DNA of 64,000 nt from Metridium senile (taxonomy: Eukaryota; Cnidaria; Anthozoa; Actiniaria; Metridiidae). The notes below the pieces were generated by a model. It did no database searches and was not told the DNA's origin. It worked only from the letters and a program-made list of their open reading frames with translations. The stretch spans positions 14,935,679-14,999,678 of the forward strand of contig OX459107.1 of the NCBI GenBank assembly GCA_949775045.1. Direction: 5' to 3'. The position numbers and the translations under genes are program-made. Shown in pieces: positions 1-35,040 of this stretch. The stretch's first letter is position 1. Each line of letters begins with the position of its first letter.

Positions 1-119
1 TAGAAGACATGCAGGTTGGATGTTTGTGGATGGACAAATACATCTTGTCTGTGTCTTTGTCAGGAGCCATTAACTACCTTGATAAGGAGAAGCCTGACAC
101 TCCATCTAAAGTTGTGATG
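1..119 (+). CDS. WDR1: WDR1 exon (partial at window edge)
   Basis: The frame starts at base 3 (GAA GAC ATG) and ends phase 0 at the donor ATG|GTAGGT. It encodes 39 residues including LSVSLSGAINYLDKEKP, a WD40 blade motif typical of AIP1. Confidence 0.9.
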
Positions 120-3100
120 GTAGGTAGATGAATAGTAATTAATGTTTATGATGATTATGATATAGTCATTGTTATCATCTTCATTCTCATCAATTCCATC
201 ATCATTATCATCATTATAATCATTATCATTGAATCTTCAATATCATTATCATCAATACCATCATCGTTATCATCATCATTATCATCATCATCATTGAATC
301 TTCCATATCATCATCATCATCAATACCATCATTGTTATCATCATTATCATCATCATCATTATCATCATCATCATTATCATCATTATCATTGAATCTTCCA
401 TATCATCATCATCATCAATACCATCATTGTTATCATCATTATCATCATCATCATTATCATCATCATCATTGAATCTTCCATATCATCATCATCATCATCA
501 ATACCATCATTGTTATCATCATTGTTATCATCATCATCATTATCATCATCATCATTATCATCATTATCATTGAATCTTCAATATCATCATCATCAATACC
601 ATCATCATTATCATCATCATCATTATCATCATCATCATTGAATCTTCAATATCATCATCATCATCAATACCATCATTGTTATCATCATCATCATCGTTAT
701 CATTATCATCATTGTTATCATCTTTATTATCATCATCTTTTATTGAATCATCATCATAATTGCCATAATGATCACCATCAATATCATCATTGTCGTCATC
801 AACGTTATCATAATCATCATATTTAACAACACAGATCTTTGCCATTAATTGCCATCATCATCATTATTATCATTGATATTTAGCTATTTTTTTGACAGTT
901 ATTAATTAATGATTGTTCAATTAATTGTTTGTCATGTTCAGGGTCACTACAGGAACATTACTGCTGTCACTTACAGTAGCGAGAAGAACAAGATATACTC
1001 TGCAGATTTTGAAGGTCGCATTGGTATCCTTTAGACACTGATCATCATTTCAATTATGGCATCTTATCACCATTACTATTGCGATAATCATAATTTCATC
1101 ATCACAGGGGCAGATCTAGGGGGCACCAAGAGGCACCGGACACCCCCCTAGCGCCACAGTTACCCCTATTTTATTTAAGACATTTAGGGACGGGACACCC
1201 TCTTAAGAGCCCTTCATTTGCAATTGTGACACTCCCTGAAAAATTTCTGGATCCGCCCCTGCATCATAATTATTAATTAATTTCATTATTATCATTACCA
1301 TCATCATCATCAACAATATCATTATAAACATCATTATCATCATCATCATCATAATCATGAACATTATTACCATTATTACCATAAAAATTACCATGATCAT
1401 ACTAATTGTCATCAGCAACATCGTCATTATTAATATTATAATCATCACCATCAACATCATCACCACAATCACTATCATAATCATATTCATCACTGGTAAT
1501 CATTAACAAGAGGCCTTTTGCAGCAACAGGTCACGTGACCCTACCCCTTTTCAATCGAGCAGCTGTTCCAAAAGGAACATCAGAAATGAAAAAAGAATAT
1601 TTTCCATAGTTACAGTCTGATCCTAATTATAAAAGTATTGAATTTTAAATTTAATGCTGTTTCACCATTTTATTAGCTGAGATTTTGCCTTCTTACTAAG
1701 AATGAGGTGTTCTTTTTTATTTAAAGGGGTGGGGTCACCTGACCTGTTGGTTCAAAAGGCCTATTACCATTGTTTTGTAAGCACATGCAAGCCCCCTTGC
1801 ATCTCTAATAGACGACTGTCATAAATGGCCGCCATTAATTATTATAATTTTTAAAATTGATGTTTTAAGGAAAAGAAAGCTATCATATGATAGACATTCA
1901 CCATAACAATAACTTGTGAAAGTTTGAGAAAAAAGCGATTAAATTTGCAAGAAGCTATAAGAGTACAGAAAAACACCAAAACGAGGCATCAAAGGCCTCA
2001 GCAGAAAATTACATACAAATCTCTACATTTTTCATTGAGCATAACTTCTTTAGTATTTTAGCCTGAGCATCAAAGCCTTCCAAACATGCCTATTTCAGGC
2101 GGTTCTTTCATATGACAGTGCTAAAATATTAAAGTATATGTTTACTTGAAAAATCATTTTCTGGTACATATTATGGTATTTATGAAAGTGTTCTATGGAT
2201 ACATCATTGAAGACTTTAATGTATTTCTGATAAAATGTGACATAAATTTCCTTAGCTAATTTCTAGTATCATGGAACAGTGACGGTAGTGCTCAGAGGTT
2301 TAAGGGTTCTGGTCACACAACTGAGATACGATTCCTTGCTGTAGATGGTGATACGTTAGTCAGTTGTGCTATTGACGATACTGTCAGATTTACCAGCTTG
2401 GAAACTGAGGAATATGGGTAGGAAATGACATAAAATGAAACTAGAGTGTAAATAATACCGTCATTTGCACCTACCCGTTAACGGTCGCGAAAAAACATGT
2501 TTGTTCTGTCTCGCAGTTAAACTTCAAAGATTGGTGATCCAAACATGGCAAGTTCAGTGTAAACCACTGTCGTAAAAAAGGCTAGAAATTTGAAGATAAA
2601 ATTTATCGTCACTTGCATCTAAACCTGTTAATAGATTATACAAAAATATAATATGCGCAATTTTCCTCGAGAAATTGAATTTATTTAGAGAATTCTATGG
2701 GATCTAGTGTGAAGTTTAACGCCAAACTTTGGAAGTTTACGTCTAGACAGAGCATGTTTTTTGTCACAACCGTTAATGGGTAGCTACAAACAATGATATA
2801 CCTTTGAAACAAGTGATTAAGAATTATTAGATATGAGTTTGAAAAATATAGCTGTGATTTTACTGTGGTTTTCGACTTTCTGCGAACTCAGACATTTCAA
2901 CGGCTCATTGTGAAATATGTTTTTAGCTGCTGTCAATCAAGATGATTTGAACCAAATTTAAAGGTCCAGGATTTAGCCATATTCAAATGTAGAAAATATT
3001 AAATATTAGATATCTATGTTTTGTTTCAGGTCTGATGTTGTGTCTCTTGGTAGTCAGCCACATGGGTGTGCTGCTGGTAAAGATGGACTTGTTGTGGTGG

Positions 3101-6100
3101 CTTTAGAAAAGGAGGTATTTAAAGATGAGGCCTAATTCCTCCTCCCTTTCTATCTTACCTACTCCCTTTCTTTTTTACTTCTTTCCTTCCTCCCTTCCTC
3201 CCTGCCTTCTTCCCTTTATCCCTCTCTTCCTTTTTTCCTCTATCCTTCCCTGTCTGCCTTCCTTTCTCCCTTTCTTTCTTTCTTTTTATCTTCTTTCCTT
3301 CCTCCTTCCCTTCTTGCCTCCCTCCCTTCTTTTCTTTCCTTCTTGCCTCCCCTCCTGCCTGCCTCCCTTCCTGCCTGCCTGCCTCCTTCATTCCCTCTTT
3401 TCTTATCCTGCTACCTACCTCCCTCCCTCCCTCCATTCATTATTTTCTGTTTCTTTTTTCTTACCTAACTTCCTCCCTCCCTCCCTCCCTGCTTCCCTTC
3501 CTGCCTGCCTCCTTCATTCCCTATTTCCTTCTCCTGCTACCTACCTACCTACCTCCCTCCCTCCATTCATTATTTCCTCTGTTTCTGTTTCTTTTTTTCT
3601 TACCTAACTTCCTCCCTTCCTGCCTGCCTGCCTCCTTCCTTCCTCCCACCATTCCTTCTGTTTCTTTTTCTTTCCTTAATTGTCTCTCTATTGTTCCGTG
3701 TTCATTGTTCTTGTTTATTTTTGTTCATCAACACAATTCTTTCATTTAAGGCTGTTGTCATTCGAAACAAGAAGATCGTGTCCACTCTCAAACTTCACTA
3801 CGAGGCTTCCAGCGTGTCCATTCACCCTGGACAGTCTGAAGTGGCCATTGGAGCAAAATCTGTAAGTACTACAGTAAGTATTACCAAAGAGATACAGTCA
3901 TTTGAAAAAACGTTGTCGCCAACCGGCTTTGCGACTACGCGACTAGACCTAAAAGGAGTATGGGTAGAAATCACTGAAGCAGTTAGCTGCATATATTATC
4001 AACATCTTGAGCTCTCAGTGCCTTATTTCTATTAGATTTACACTGGCGATTGATTTGGATGACACAAATCCTCTGCATGAAAACTGAAGAAGTAGCTATT
4101 TACTTGTTGATATCTCCAGGCTCTAGAACGGTTTATTTCTTTGCACAGAACGCGAAGGCACATAATCATTCATGTACTCGCTACATATTGCAGTATATTC
4201 TTTAGCGCGTGCTAACAAATTTAATGCTTCAGTGATTTTTACCATACTCCCACTTGGGCTAGTCGCGTAGTCGCAGAGCCGGTCGGTGACAACGTTTTTT
4301 CAAATGACTGTATATAGCACAAGCTTTTCATAGATAGAAGATAGATAGATCCCTTTATACTTCAAATCAAATTAACAACAGGGTAGTCCAGTCTACAGTA
4401 AATATTACCAAATAGAATAGGTAATATAATGCAATTTGTAACACCATAAAAAATGTTGACTTAACTTTACTGATATTTCGAGCTTTAATTAGCCCTTACC
4501 TTCTTACTCCGATGAACGGCTAAAGCTTGAAACGTCAGTAAAGTTAAGTCAACATTTTTTACGGTGTTACAAATGTCATTATATTACTTATTGATATTTA
4601 TTTCAAACACCGATGCAGCCTATACTAGTTTACTCTCTAGTTTCCATTTATTCTAAGTTAATAAATTATATATTAATGCTGAATTGTATACTAGAAGTAT
4701 TTGATTTTGTGTTATCAGGAAAACCGTGTGTTTGTTTACACGCTGGATAACAACACTCTTGAAGAGAAGCAGCAGGTTGATGTGAGGAATGGGAATGTTC
4801 TGCATGTTGGCTACTCTCCAGATGGCGCTTACTTGGGCGTTAGCTTGGACAGTAAGAAGAGTTATGCCCTGCAGGTGTCTAACGGCTACAAGGTATTATT
4901 AATGATTTCAAATTACAACTGAATACTCCAGCCCTGTTTTTATAAGCAATTTTCAAGAAGAAATAAATTAATAAAACATTGTTAGGAATTTATTATCATC
5001 ATCATGATTATTAACATCATTATCATTATCATGATTATCAACATCATCATCAACATCATTATCATTATCATGATTATCATCATGATTATCATTATCATTA
5101 TCATCATCATTATCATGATTATCAACATCATTATTATCAACATCATTATCATCATCATTATCATGATTATCAACATCATCATGATTATCATTATCATCAT
5201 CATTATCATCATGATTATCAACATCATTATCAACATCATTATCATTATCATTATTATTTTCATTGTCATTGTCATCATCATCATCAATATCTTATTATCG
5301 ACATTATCATTTAATCATAATTATTATAATACCATGTATCATAACTATCATCATCATCATCATTATTTTTTATCATAATCATCATCATTATCATCAATAT
5401 TATTATTATTATTGTCATTAATATTATTTTCATTATCATCATCATCATCAATATCTTCATTATTATCGCCATTTTCATTCCATCATTATTATAATAGCAT
5501 GTATCTACATCATCATCACTATTTTCATCACTATTTTCATCATCATCATTATTTTTATCATAATCGTCATTATCATCATCATCATTATCATCATCATCAT
5601 CATTATTATTATCATCATCATCATTATTATTATCATCATCATCATCATTATCATCATCATCATTATTATTATTATTATCATCATCATTATTATTATCATC
5701 ATCATCATTATTATTATCATCATCATCATTATTATTATCATCATCATCATCATTATTATCATCATCATCATCATTATTATTATTATCATCATCATTATTA
5801 TTATCATCATCATCATTATCATTATTATTATCATCATCATCATTATTATCATTATCATCATCATATATTTTTATGATGTAGGATGTCAGTGGTGAGTGGT
5901 ATGGCCATACTGGACGTATATTTGGTCTTCAATGGTCTCCTGACTCACAGTACATGGCGACATGTGGGCTTGACACTCATGTCTTTGTACACAAAGTTGG
6001 AGAACCATCTGAGAAAGCTATATCTATTAAATGTAAGTAGTGTTTACACCATGTGCGGCTGTGTTCTTTCGGCAGATACAATCACGAATGTGAATGTTGT

Positions 6101-6413
6101 AAACACAAGAGTTATCCAGTGTATAGAATTTGTATAGGTTTTATCCATTGGATAGGGATTTATCCGTAGGATAGCACTATTCAGGCTTCGTACAACCGGC
6201 CCCTGTTCCGTATCTCGTTGTCCATTTGGGTGGCTTTTATTTTTTCAGATAGCTAGAAAGAAACTTTAAGATAGTGTTTTTAACCATCATAATTGTACAT
6301 TTTCAGTTGCACATCCAGCAAGTCCAGTCACTGGTATACAATGGATGGATAACAATACTCTAGTAACAGCTGCACAGGACTCCTGTCTCAAACTCTGGAC
6401 CCTTAAAGCATAA
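1..6413 (+). CDS. WDR1: WDR1/AIP1 actin-interacting WD40 protein, 3' eight exons (5' part outside window)
   Basis: WDR1 (AIP1) is a double seven-bladed WD40 propeller protein that promotes disassembly of cofilin-bound actin filaments in the cytoplasm. Exons read from GT/AG sites: <1-119, 942-1023, 2267-2417, 3030-3114, 3751-3861, 4719-4892, 5882-6032 and 6307-6413 (stop TAA). They join in one open frame and give the C-terminal 325 residues, about half of the usual 600-residue family length. Recognisable landmarks are VEDMQVGCLW at the start, SGAINYLD, DDTVRFTSL, a WSPDSQYMA blade and the terminal LVTAAQDSCLKLWTL. The opening VED codons suggest the first exon continues upstream. Introns are filled with trinucleotide repeats and TIR elements, but every splice site I used is canonical. 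Assignment to the family is firm; single boundaries could shift by a few bases. Confidence 0.93.
125..870 (+). repeat. (ATC/TCA)n imperfect microsatellite in WDR1 intron
   Basis: About 700 bases of ATC/TCA units, with a higher-order period near 80-100 bases marked by repeated TTGAATCTTC(C/A)ATATCATC interruptions. Short ORFs on either strand here are low-complexity artefacts. Confidence 0.95.
942..1023 (+). CDS. WDR1: WDR1 exon
   Basis: The acceptor is TTCAG|GGTCAC and the donor ATTG|GTATCC. It encodes GHYRNITAVTYSSEKNKIY and a following SADFEGRI strand, a full WD40 blade core, and leaves phase 1. Confidence 0.9.
1105..1261. mobile_element. hAT-like non-autonomous TIR element
   Basis: The ends are inverted copies resembling CAGGGGCGGATCCAG, a tip common in animal hAT elements. 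It is flanked by 8-bp direct repeats, CATCATCA (1097-1104) and CATCATAA (1262-1269), seven of eight matching. An 8-bp target duplication is the hAT signature. The (ATC)n target makes the duplication less conclusive by itself. Confidence 0.75.
1262..1500 (+). repeat. (ATC)n-rich microsatellite
   Basis: Imperfect ATC/ATT/ACC trinucleotide tract continuing the intronic array interrupted by the element at 1105-1261. Confidence 0.9.
1511..1762. mobile_element. TIR element (MITE-like)
   Basis: The ends are inverted copies of about 45 bases (1511-1553 and 1722-1762) starting AGGCCTTTTG and containing CAGGTCACGTGACC-like and ACCCCTTT blocks. There is no coding capacity. It lies in a WDR1 intron. Confidence 0.75.
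1806..2220 (+). repeat. Dispersed repeat, copy 1 (see 22195-22685)
   Basis: About 400 bases closely matching 22195-22685, starting GACGACTGTCATAAATGGCC and ending with the TATGGTATTTATGAAAGTG block. This copy is uninterrupted, so it shows the pre-insertion state of the 22539-22664 insert. Confidence 0.85.
2267..2417 (+). CDS. WDR1: WDR1 exon
   Basis: The acceptor is TTCTAG|TATCATGG and the donor TATGG|GTAGGA. It encodes the SWNSDGSAQRFKGSGHT segment and the LVSCAIDDTVRFTSL blade. Confidence 0.92.
2461..2796. mobile_element. TIR element (MITE-like)
   Basis: Inverted ends of about 50 bases. The left arm reads TCATTTGCACCTACCCGTTA, and the right arm is its complement with a few changes (CCGTTAATGGGTAGCTACAAA). 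There is no ORF. It sits in the intron between the third and fourth WDR1 exons here. Confidence 0.75.
3030..3114 (+). CDS. WDR1: WDR1 exon
   Basis: The acceptor is TTTCAG|GTCTGA and the donor AAGGAG|GTATTT. It encodes DVVSLGSQPHGCAAGKDG followed by LVVVALEKE, and ends phase 0. Confidence 0.9.
3135..3680 (+). repeat. Polypyrimidine (TTCC/CCTGCC)n minisatellite
   Basis: About 550 bases of T/C-only tetranucleotide-like units directly after the donor at 3114. Larger blocks recur (TCCTGCTACCTACC and CTCCATTCATTATTT at about 3410-3440 and 3530-3570). ORFs in it are spurious. Confidence 0.92.
3751..3861 (+). CDS. WDR1: WDR1 exon
   Basis: The acceptor is TTTAAG|GCTGTT and the donor AAATCT|GTAAGT. 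It encodes 37 residues with the VSIHPGQSEVAIGAKS blade. Open frame continues past the donor, but that is intron and a TIR element. Confidence 0.92.
3895..4310. mobile_element. Tc1/mariner-like MITE with TA target duplication
   Basis: The ends are inverted repeats of about 90 bases beginning CAGTCATTTGAAAAAACG, flanked by TA at 3893-3894 and 4311-4312. The 416-bp element has no transposase. A TA duplication and CAGT tips are typical of Tc1/mariner. Confidence 0.85.
4413..4650. repeat. 96-bp-family repeat, head-to-head inverted pair
   Basis: A minus-oriented arm (GTAACACC..TTGACTTAACTTTACTG) is followed by a plus-oriented arm of the same sequence, then the unit GTTTACTC(G/T)CTAG end. Arms are complementary over about 90 bases. 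The centre carries the hammerhead-like motif in both orientations. Confidence 0.85.
4719..4892 (+). CDS. WDR1: WDR1 exon
   Basis: The acceptor is ATCAG|GAAAAC and the donor TACAAG|GTATTA. It encodes NRVFVYTLDNNTLEEK and VGYSPDGAYLGVSLDSK, one and a half WD40 blades. Confidence 0.93.
4990..5875 (+). repeat. (ATC)n/(ATT)n microsatellite
   Basis: Nearly 890 bases of ATC, ATT and ACATC units that run up to the splice acceptor at 5881. Long ORFs made of Met/Ile or His/Tyr runs come from the repeat and not from a gene. Confidence 0.96.
5882..6032 (+). CDS. WDR1: WDR1 exon
   Basis: The acceptor TGTAG|GATGTC lies only about 15 bases after a long (ATC)n array. The donor is AAAT|GTAAGT. It encodes GEWYGHTGRIFGLQWSPDSQ and a CGLDTHVFVHKV strand. 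Confidence 0.93.
6100..6206. mobile_element. MITE-like repeat with GGGGCCGGTTG end
   Basis: TATCC(A/G)(T/C)TGGATA-type inner palindromes end in TTCGTACAACCGGCCCC. A second copy at 20537-20680 ends TTCGAACAACCGGCCCC, so this is a dispersed family. It lies in the last WDR1 intron. Confidence 0.7.
6307..6413 (+). CDS. WDR1: WDR1 terminal exon
   Basis: The acceptor is TTTCAG|TTGCAC. It encodes SPVTGIQWMDNNTLVTAAQ and DSCLKLWTLKA, then TAA at 6411-6413. This is the last blade, and the protein ends where AIP1 proteins usually end. Confidence 0.94.
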
Positions 6414-6599
6414 CCACTCAGCACTCACAAATCTGTTCATGAAGTTAAAAATTTAATTTTCCTCTAAAATGATTTCACAAGTTAAAAGAAAGGTCTGTTA
6501 TTTAGATAAATGGTGACTATTTTTATGTGAAAAATGAAACTTTTAAACAAGATGATACAAGTGAAATATTTTGTCATCCTGTCAAGCTTTAAGTTACTA

Positions 6600-6655
6600 C
6601 TAGATGAAGATGATGAGGATGATGATGAATTTGATAATAATAATGATCATGGTAG

Positions 6656-6686
<31 letters not shown>

Positions 6687-7065
6687 GATTATGGTGATTA
6701 TGATGATGATTATGATAATGATACTGATTATGATGATGATGATTATTATGATAATGATACTGATTATGATGATGATTATTATTATGATGATGATACTGAT
6801 TATGATGATGATGAAGATTTTGGTGATTATGATGATGATTATGATGATGATACTGATTATGATTATGATGATTATTATGATGATGATACTGATTATGATG
6901 ATGATGATGATGATTATAATCCATGATGATCATGATACTGTTTCTGATGATGATGATGAAGATTATGGTGATTATGATGATGATTATGATGATGATGATA
7001 CTGATGATGATGATGATGATGATGATGCTGATGATGATTATGGTGGTGATAATAGTAATGAACTA
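6600..7065 (+). repeat. (GAT)n microsatellite in probable WDR1 3' UTR
   Basis: About 460 bases of GAT/TAT units with a larger period (GATACTGATTATGATGATGA). It starts about 190 bases after the WDR1 stop and before the next AATAAA, so it is probably transcribed as 3' UTR. It is complementary to the intronic (ATC)n arrays. The acidic ORF in it is an artefact. Confidence 0.92.
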
Positions 7066-7519
7066 TGATTCGCTTGATGAAATTGTTGATTGTTTAACTT
7101 CATCATGTTTCCATAAAGTTTTTGCATAAAAGTAGTGACTGTTTTCCAGACTGATCTGTGAAGTGTGGCTAATACAACACAATAGAATTATAATTTTTCG
7201 TTATAGCAATGATATCGGGGACATAGCTAAGACATCTTTGCAAGTGCGCTTGAATAGGATTTCCAATTCAAATACAGTGTAAAGTGTTACTGGAAGAAAA
7301 AACTCAAAATGTTGTGAATTTATCAAGTAAATACAAGCTTATTTGCGTAAAGAAAGCTACAAACTGATGGACATATTTGAAATTAACCATGTATAATGTA
7401 TTAATTAATGAGATATATAATTGTGACACAATGTAGTGAATAGTAGATTACCTTGGTAATAATCTCTATTTTTATTATCTTTGGTATTAACAAATGTCAA
7501 CTTTTATAAGGAATTTTGC

Positions 7520-7525
7520 AATAAA
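7520..7525 (+). promoter_or_regulatory. Candidate poly(A) signal of WDR1
   Basis: AATAAA followed by a TTGTTGTTTGTGG GT-rich stretch, the first good signal I see after the (GAT)n array. It lies about 1.1 kb downstream of the stop codon. Confidence 0.45.
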
Positions 7526-7622
7526 AATAATTGTTGTTTGTGGATTATTGTATTCAATTTGTGCACTTGCTTAGATAAGAAACTATGAAAAATATGAAAA
7601 CTTTACTTACCTTATTCTACAC

Positions 7623-7745
7623 TAGCCTGAGAAAACAGACGTTCTTTTGCTCCTCTTCCCCTGCGAAAGTTTCGTGGCTTAGTTTCGTGGCTAAGTTTCG
7701 CGGGGGGATTGAAAGGAGCGAAAGAACGTCTGTTTTCTCAGGCTA
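7623..7745. mobile_element. Short palindromic MITE
   Basis: Inverted ends TAGCCTGAGAAAACAGACGT (7623-7642 and the complement ending 7745) surround a GTTTCGTGGCT duplication. It is 123 bases long with no coding. Confidence 0.8.
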
Positions 7746-7754
7746 ATTCTACAA

Positions 7755-7890
7755 CTAATTGCAAGAATTTTGTCACATGAAAAAAGAACTAATTGAAATA
7801 CAAAGGAATAACAAAAGAAAGAGTTTGGCTTGAGTGATCTTCTTTTGTCTTTTGATTAATTTCTTTTCCACTAAATTACAAAAGTCAGGA
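7755..7890. mobile_element. Palindromic MITE related to 39388-39575
   Basis: It shares AGAGTT(T/C)(G/A)GCTT-like and GAAAAAAGAAC blocks with the 39388-39575 palindrome. It is shorter and more decayed. Confidence 0.6.
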
Positions 7891-7944
7891 TAACATTCTT
7901 TCAATTTATAGGTGTATGTATTTATTTATCTAATCATCTTTTAA

Positions 7945-8311
7945 TAGAGCGAAAACACTAGAAATATGAAATTAAAAAAAATAGTTACTAACTTATAATT
8001 TTTATTTAGTGACTTTTTTAGTCAGTAGAGTAGACGCACTTAATCCGTGAAACAAATACTAATTTTAAATACTAAATAGTGATAATAAAACAATAGAAAA
8101 CAAATAATTTTTTTATGAAATAGTACTAATTGGTACTAGTTATATGTCACGGATTTAATGCGTCTACTCTATCACTAAACTAGAAACATCAAATACAAAA
8201 GGAAACAATACCTCATTACAACTTGACTTGTCTTTTATAGTAACTAATAGTCGCTAAATATTACACACTAACAATTTGATTTTGTTTCATGGTTCTAGTG
8301 TTTTCGCTCTA
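7945..8311. mobile_element. TAGAG-tipped MITE containing a second nested MITE
   Basis: Outer inverted ends TAGAGCGAAAACACTAGAA (7945 and complement ending 8311). Inside, 8026-8171 has its own inverted ends TAGAGTAGACGCACTTAATC. TA bases at each tip suggest TA target duplications. Confidence 0.75.
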
Positions 8312-8323
8312 TTTATTTATTTC

Positions 8324-8435
8324 TGCATCGGTGTTCGATATAAAAGATAGGTAATAGAATGAAATTTGTAACACCGTAAACAAATGTTGACTTACTATAC
8401 TGACGTTTCGAGCTATAGCCCTTCGTCGGAGTATC
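8324..8435 (-). repeat. 96-bp-family repeat, minus orientation, upstream of CHMP7
   Basis: GCATCGGTGTTCGATATAAA through TTGACTTACTATACTGACG to CCCTTCGTCGGAGTA, a single unit with its hammerhead-like arm. It lies about 250 bases before the CHMP7 start codon. Confidence 0.85.
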
Positions 8436-8680
8436 ACTATTTTTTTATGTATTTACTAATAAATAGGGGAGGGGGACAATTGGCAAAAAAGAAATTCATG
8501 ACCCACCCCTTGAAGTGTTAAATTTATTTTCTGACCCCCCTTCCCCCGCCCTATAAGGGAAAGTCTCCGTACATGATTCCTATTGGTGGTTCCAATGCTT
8601 TGGGTGTTTTGGGATACATAACTGTATTTCATGCTGGGCTATGTTGGTGGGATTCCTGTGGTATTGTACAAGTTTACAAA

Positions 8681-32803
<24,123 letters not shown>

Positions 32804-32870
32804 TAGGCAATTTGAATTATGACGTCATGTACTACAATTACCACAATGCAATGCCTACTTTCTTTATAAA

Positions 32871-33198
32871 TGGAAACTAGCAAGTAAACTAGTATAAGCT
32901 GTGTCGGTGTTTGATATAAACGATAGGCAATAGAATGAAATGTGTAACACCGTAAAAAATAGAAATAGAAACTAGCAAGTAAACTAGTATAGGCTGCGTC
33001 GGTGTTTGATATAAACGATAGGTAAAATAATGAAATTTGTAACACCGTAAAAAATGTTGACTTAACTTTACTGACGTTTCGAGCTTTATCCTTTCGTCGG
33101 AGTCTCTTTTACTTCTACAAAGGGCTAAAGTTCGAAACGTCAGTAAAGTTAAGTCAACATATTTTTACGGTGTTACAAATTTCATCATATTACCTATA
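32871..33198. repeat. 96-bp-family repeat: two minus units plus inverted arm
   Basis: Two units starting GAAACTAGCAAGTAAACTAG, then TTTCGAGCTTTATCCTTTCG, then the plus arm CTACAAAGGGCTAAAGTTCG. It begins about 70 bases after the CHMP7 stop, so it may lie in the 3' UTR. Confidence 0.85.
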
Positions 33199-33208
33199 CT
33201 TTCTTGAT

Positions 33209-33370
33209 AGACCTTTTCACAGTTCCGTTCAGTGGCCACAACTAAATAGTACCAAGTCGAGGTTCCAGTTGCTGCGCATCTAGCGAAACTATAATTTGTC
33301 ATGTGCAGCAACTGGAACCTCGACTTGGAACTATCATTCGTGACCACTGAACGGAACTGCGAAAAGGACT
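33209..33370. mobile_element. Palindromic MITE
   Basis: ACCTTTTCACAGTTCCGTTC at the left and the inverted GAACGGAACTGCGAAAAGG at the right. Inner arms carry AAGTCGAGGTTCCAGTTGC and its complement. Confidence 0.8.
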
Positions 33371-33499
33371 ATTCCAATATTCTCAAGAGGGAATACAAAT
33401 CTGAAAAATAAGAAAGAAAATTCGAAAGGCATTCTGGTACTAGTAGTAAAATGACGTCATCGTGATAACCGCCTATTAGCCAATGCAGAATCGAGTATA

Positions 33500-33632
33500 G
33501 GCCTGGGTTCGAGTTAAATACCGCAAAGGCGCTTGGGATCGTTACTCAGGACAGCGACGTCATTTTGCTATTGTGCGTTCGATGTAACATTCCCAAACGC
33601 CTTTGCGGTACTTAACTCGACCCAGGCCTTAT
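33500..33632. mobile_element. Palindromic MITE
   Basis: Inverted arms TAGGCCTGGGTTCGAGTTAA and CGCAAAGGCG-type blocks fold into one hairpin of about 130 bases. Confidence 0.78.
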
Positions 33633-34207
33633 CTCCTTTCTGCATTAGCGAATTGAAAGACGTTTAGTATATTCTGCTGTTTGTATCAGCAGTGACGCAT
33701 CTAAACGATCGAAAATAGAATAAGGGAGGAAAAGGGGCCATGGGTAACAAGCTGCGTTGTGTGCAAAATAATTAACGTAGAGGTAGTGAGTGTGTGTCTG
33801 AGTCTCCCCAATTAGCCACTGGCTAAATACATTGAGACGTTAAAAAAGTGATTTTTTTTTTTTTTAAACTTCGTAGAGGTCAAACAAATCATATCAGTCA
33901 AAATGATAATGGATACTACCTAATAAACCTACCTAATACTTTATTTAATAGAGTGATTTCACAGGACTGTGAAATAATAACAAAGCTAATAGACACTGGT
34001 AGACTCTAAGCCCATTATACTCTTTTGTCGATATATGACTATTAGACACTAGTAAACACTGACTATTAGTAATTGCAACACCCTGGGGGAGGGGAGGGAC
34101 TTGAATGTAAATTATTTGATTTCTTTTTTTAAATATTTGAATTAAGCCTAGATGATAGTGTTTTTCTTTACATTTTGGCACAAGTAGCATGTATCTCAAG
34201 TTTGTAT

Positions 34208-34497
34208 ATACACACAAAAATCTTTGTCGCAACCGAAGCTATAGTCCACACTCTAAAGCCTGCAAACGATTTCGGTTATATGGGCATAACTTGTAATTTA
34301 TTACACGGTTTTTAAAGAAATATTTCTATTTATATCTACCGCTGCAACAACTTGTTATGATTATATAACACAAACACAAACAACCAAAATATGCTATGAA
34401 TAAATCGATAACAAGAGAAGAAATGCCGACATCCTTTGCAGGCTTCAGAGTGTGGACTTTGGCTTTGTTTGCGACAACGAGTTTTGAAATAGGTGTA
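34208..34497 (+). mobile_element. 300-bp MITE family, copy 2
   Basis: Same ends and centre as 42416-42698 and the reverse of 14618-14911 (AAACAACCAAAATATGCTAT, GAAATATTTCTATTTATATC). Confidence 0.82.
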
Positions 34498-34554
34498 TTT
34501 TGATATTGGAATAATAGACGATTTAAACTTGTATGTTTTGCAGATATCTCTCCC

Positions 34555-35040
34555 TAACGAGGCTCTTCCGTGAAGTCCACTTCACACACACTACCACTAC
34601 ACTCAGTATTTACAACTATCACTCCCCATCGGGGCTCTTCTATGAGGTTCACTCCACACACACTACCACTACACTAAGTATTTACAACCATCACTCCCCA
34701 TCGGGGCTATTCTGTGAGGTTCACTCCACATACACTACCACTACACTCAGTATTTACAACCATCACTCCCCATCGGGGCTCTTCTGTGAGGTTCACTCCA
34801 CATACACTACCACTACACTCAGTATTTACAACTATCACTCCCCATCGGGGCTCTTCTATGAGGTTCACTCCACACACGCTACCAGTACTGACTCAGTATT
34901 TACAACCATCACTCCCCATCGGGGCCCTTCTGTGAGGTTCACTCCACACACACTACCACTACACTCAGTATTTACAACTATCACTCCCCATTGTGGTTTT
35001 CCTGTGAGGTTCGCTCCACACACACTACCACTACACTAGT
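34555..35040 (+). repeat. 72-bp satellite, about 6.5 units
   Basis: CAGTATTTACAAC recurs at 34604, 34676, 34748, 34820, 34894 and 34966, so the period is 72 with one 74-base unit. The unit contains CACTCCCCATCGGGGCTCTT. 72 is a multiple of three, which explains the 168-residue ORF. Confidence 0.93.

Noticed and set aside
3691..4035. 114-residue ORF continuing past WDR1 exon 5
   Set aside because: Only 3751-3861 is exon. The rest reads through a perfect GTAAGT donor into a TIR element.
8573..8680. Upstream in-frame ATG for CHMP7
   Set aside because: It would add 36 residues with no family resemblance and has a poor start context. The ATG at 8681 has a strong context and matches the family N-terminus.
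34533..35039. 168-residue ORF
   Set aside because: 72-bp satellite; the amino acid pattern changes frame at a 2-base insertion without loss of repeat structure.
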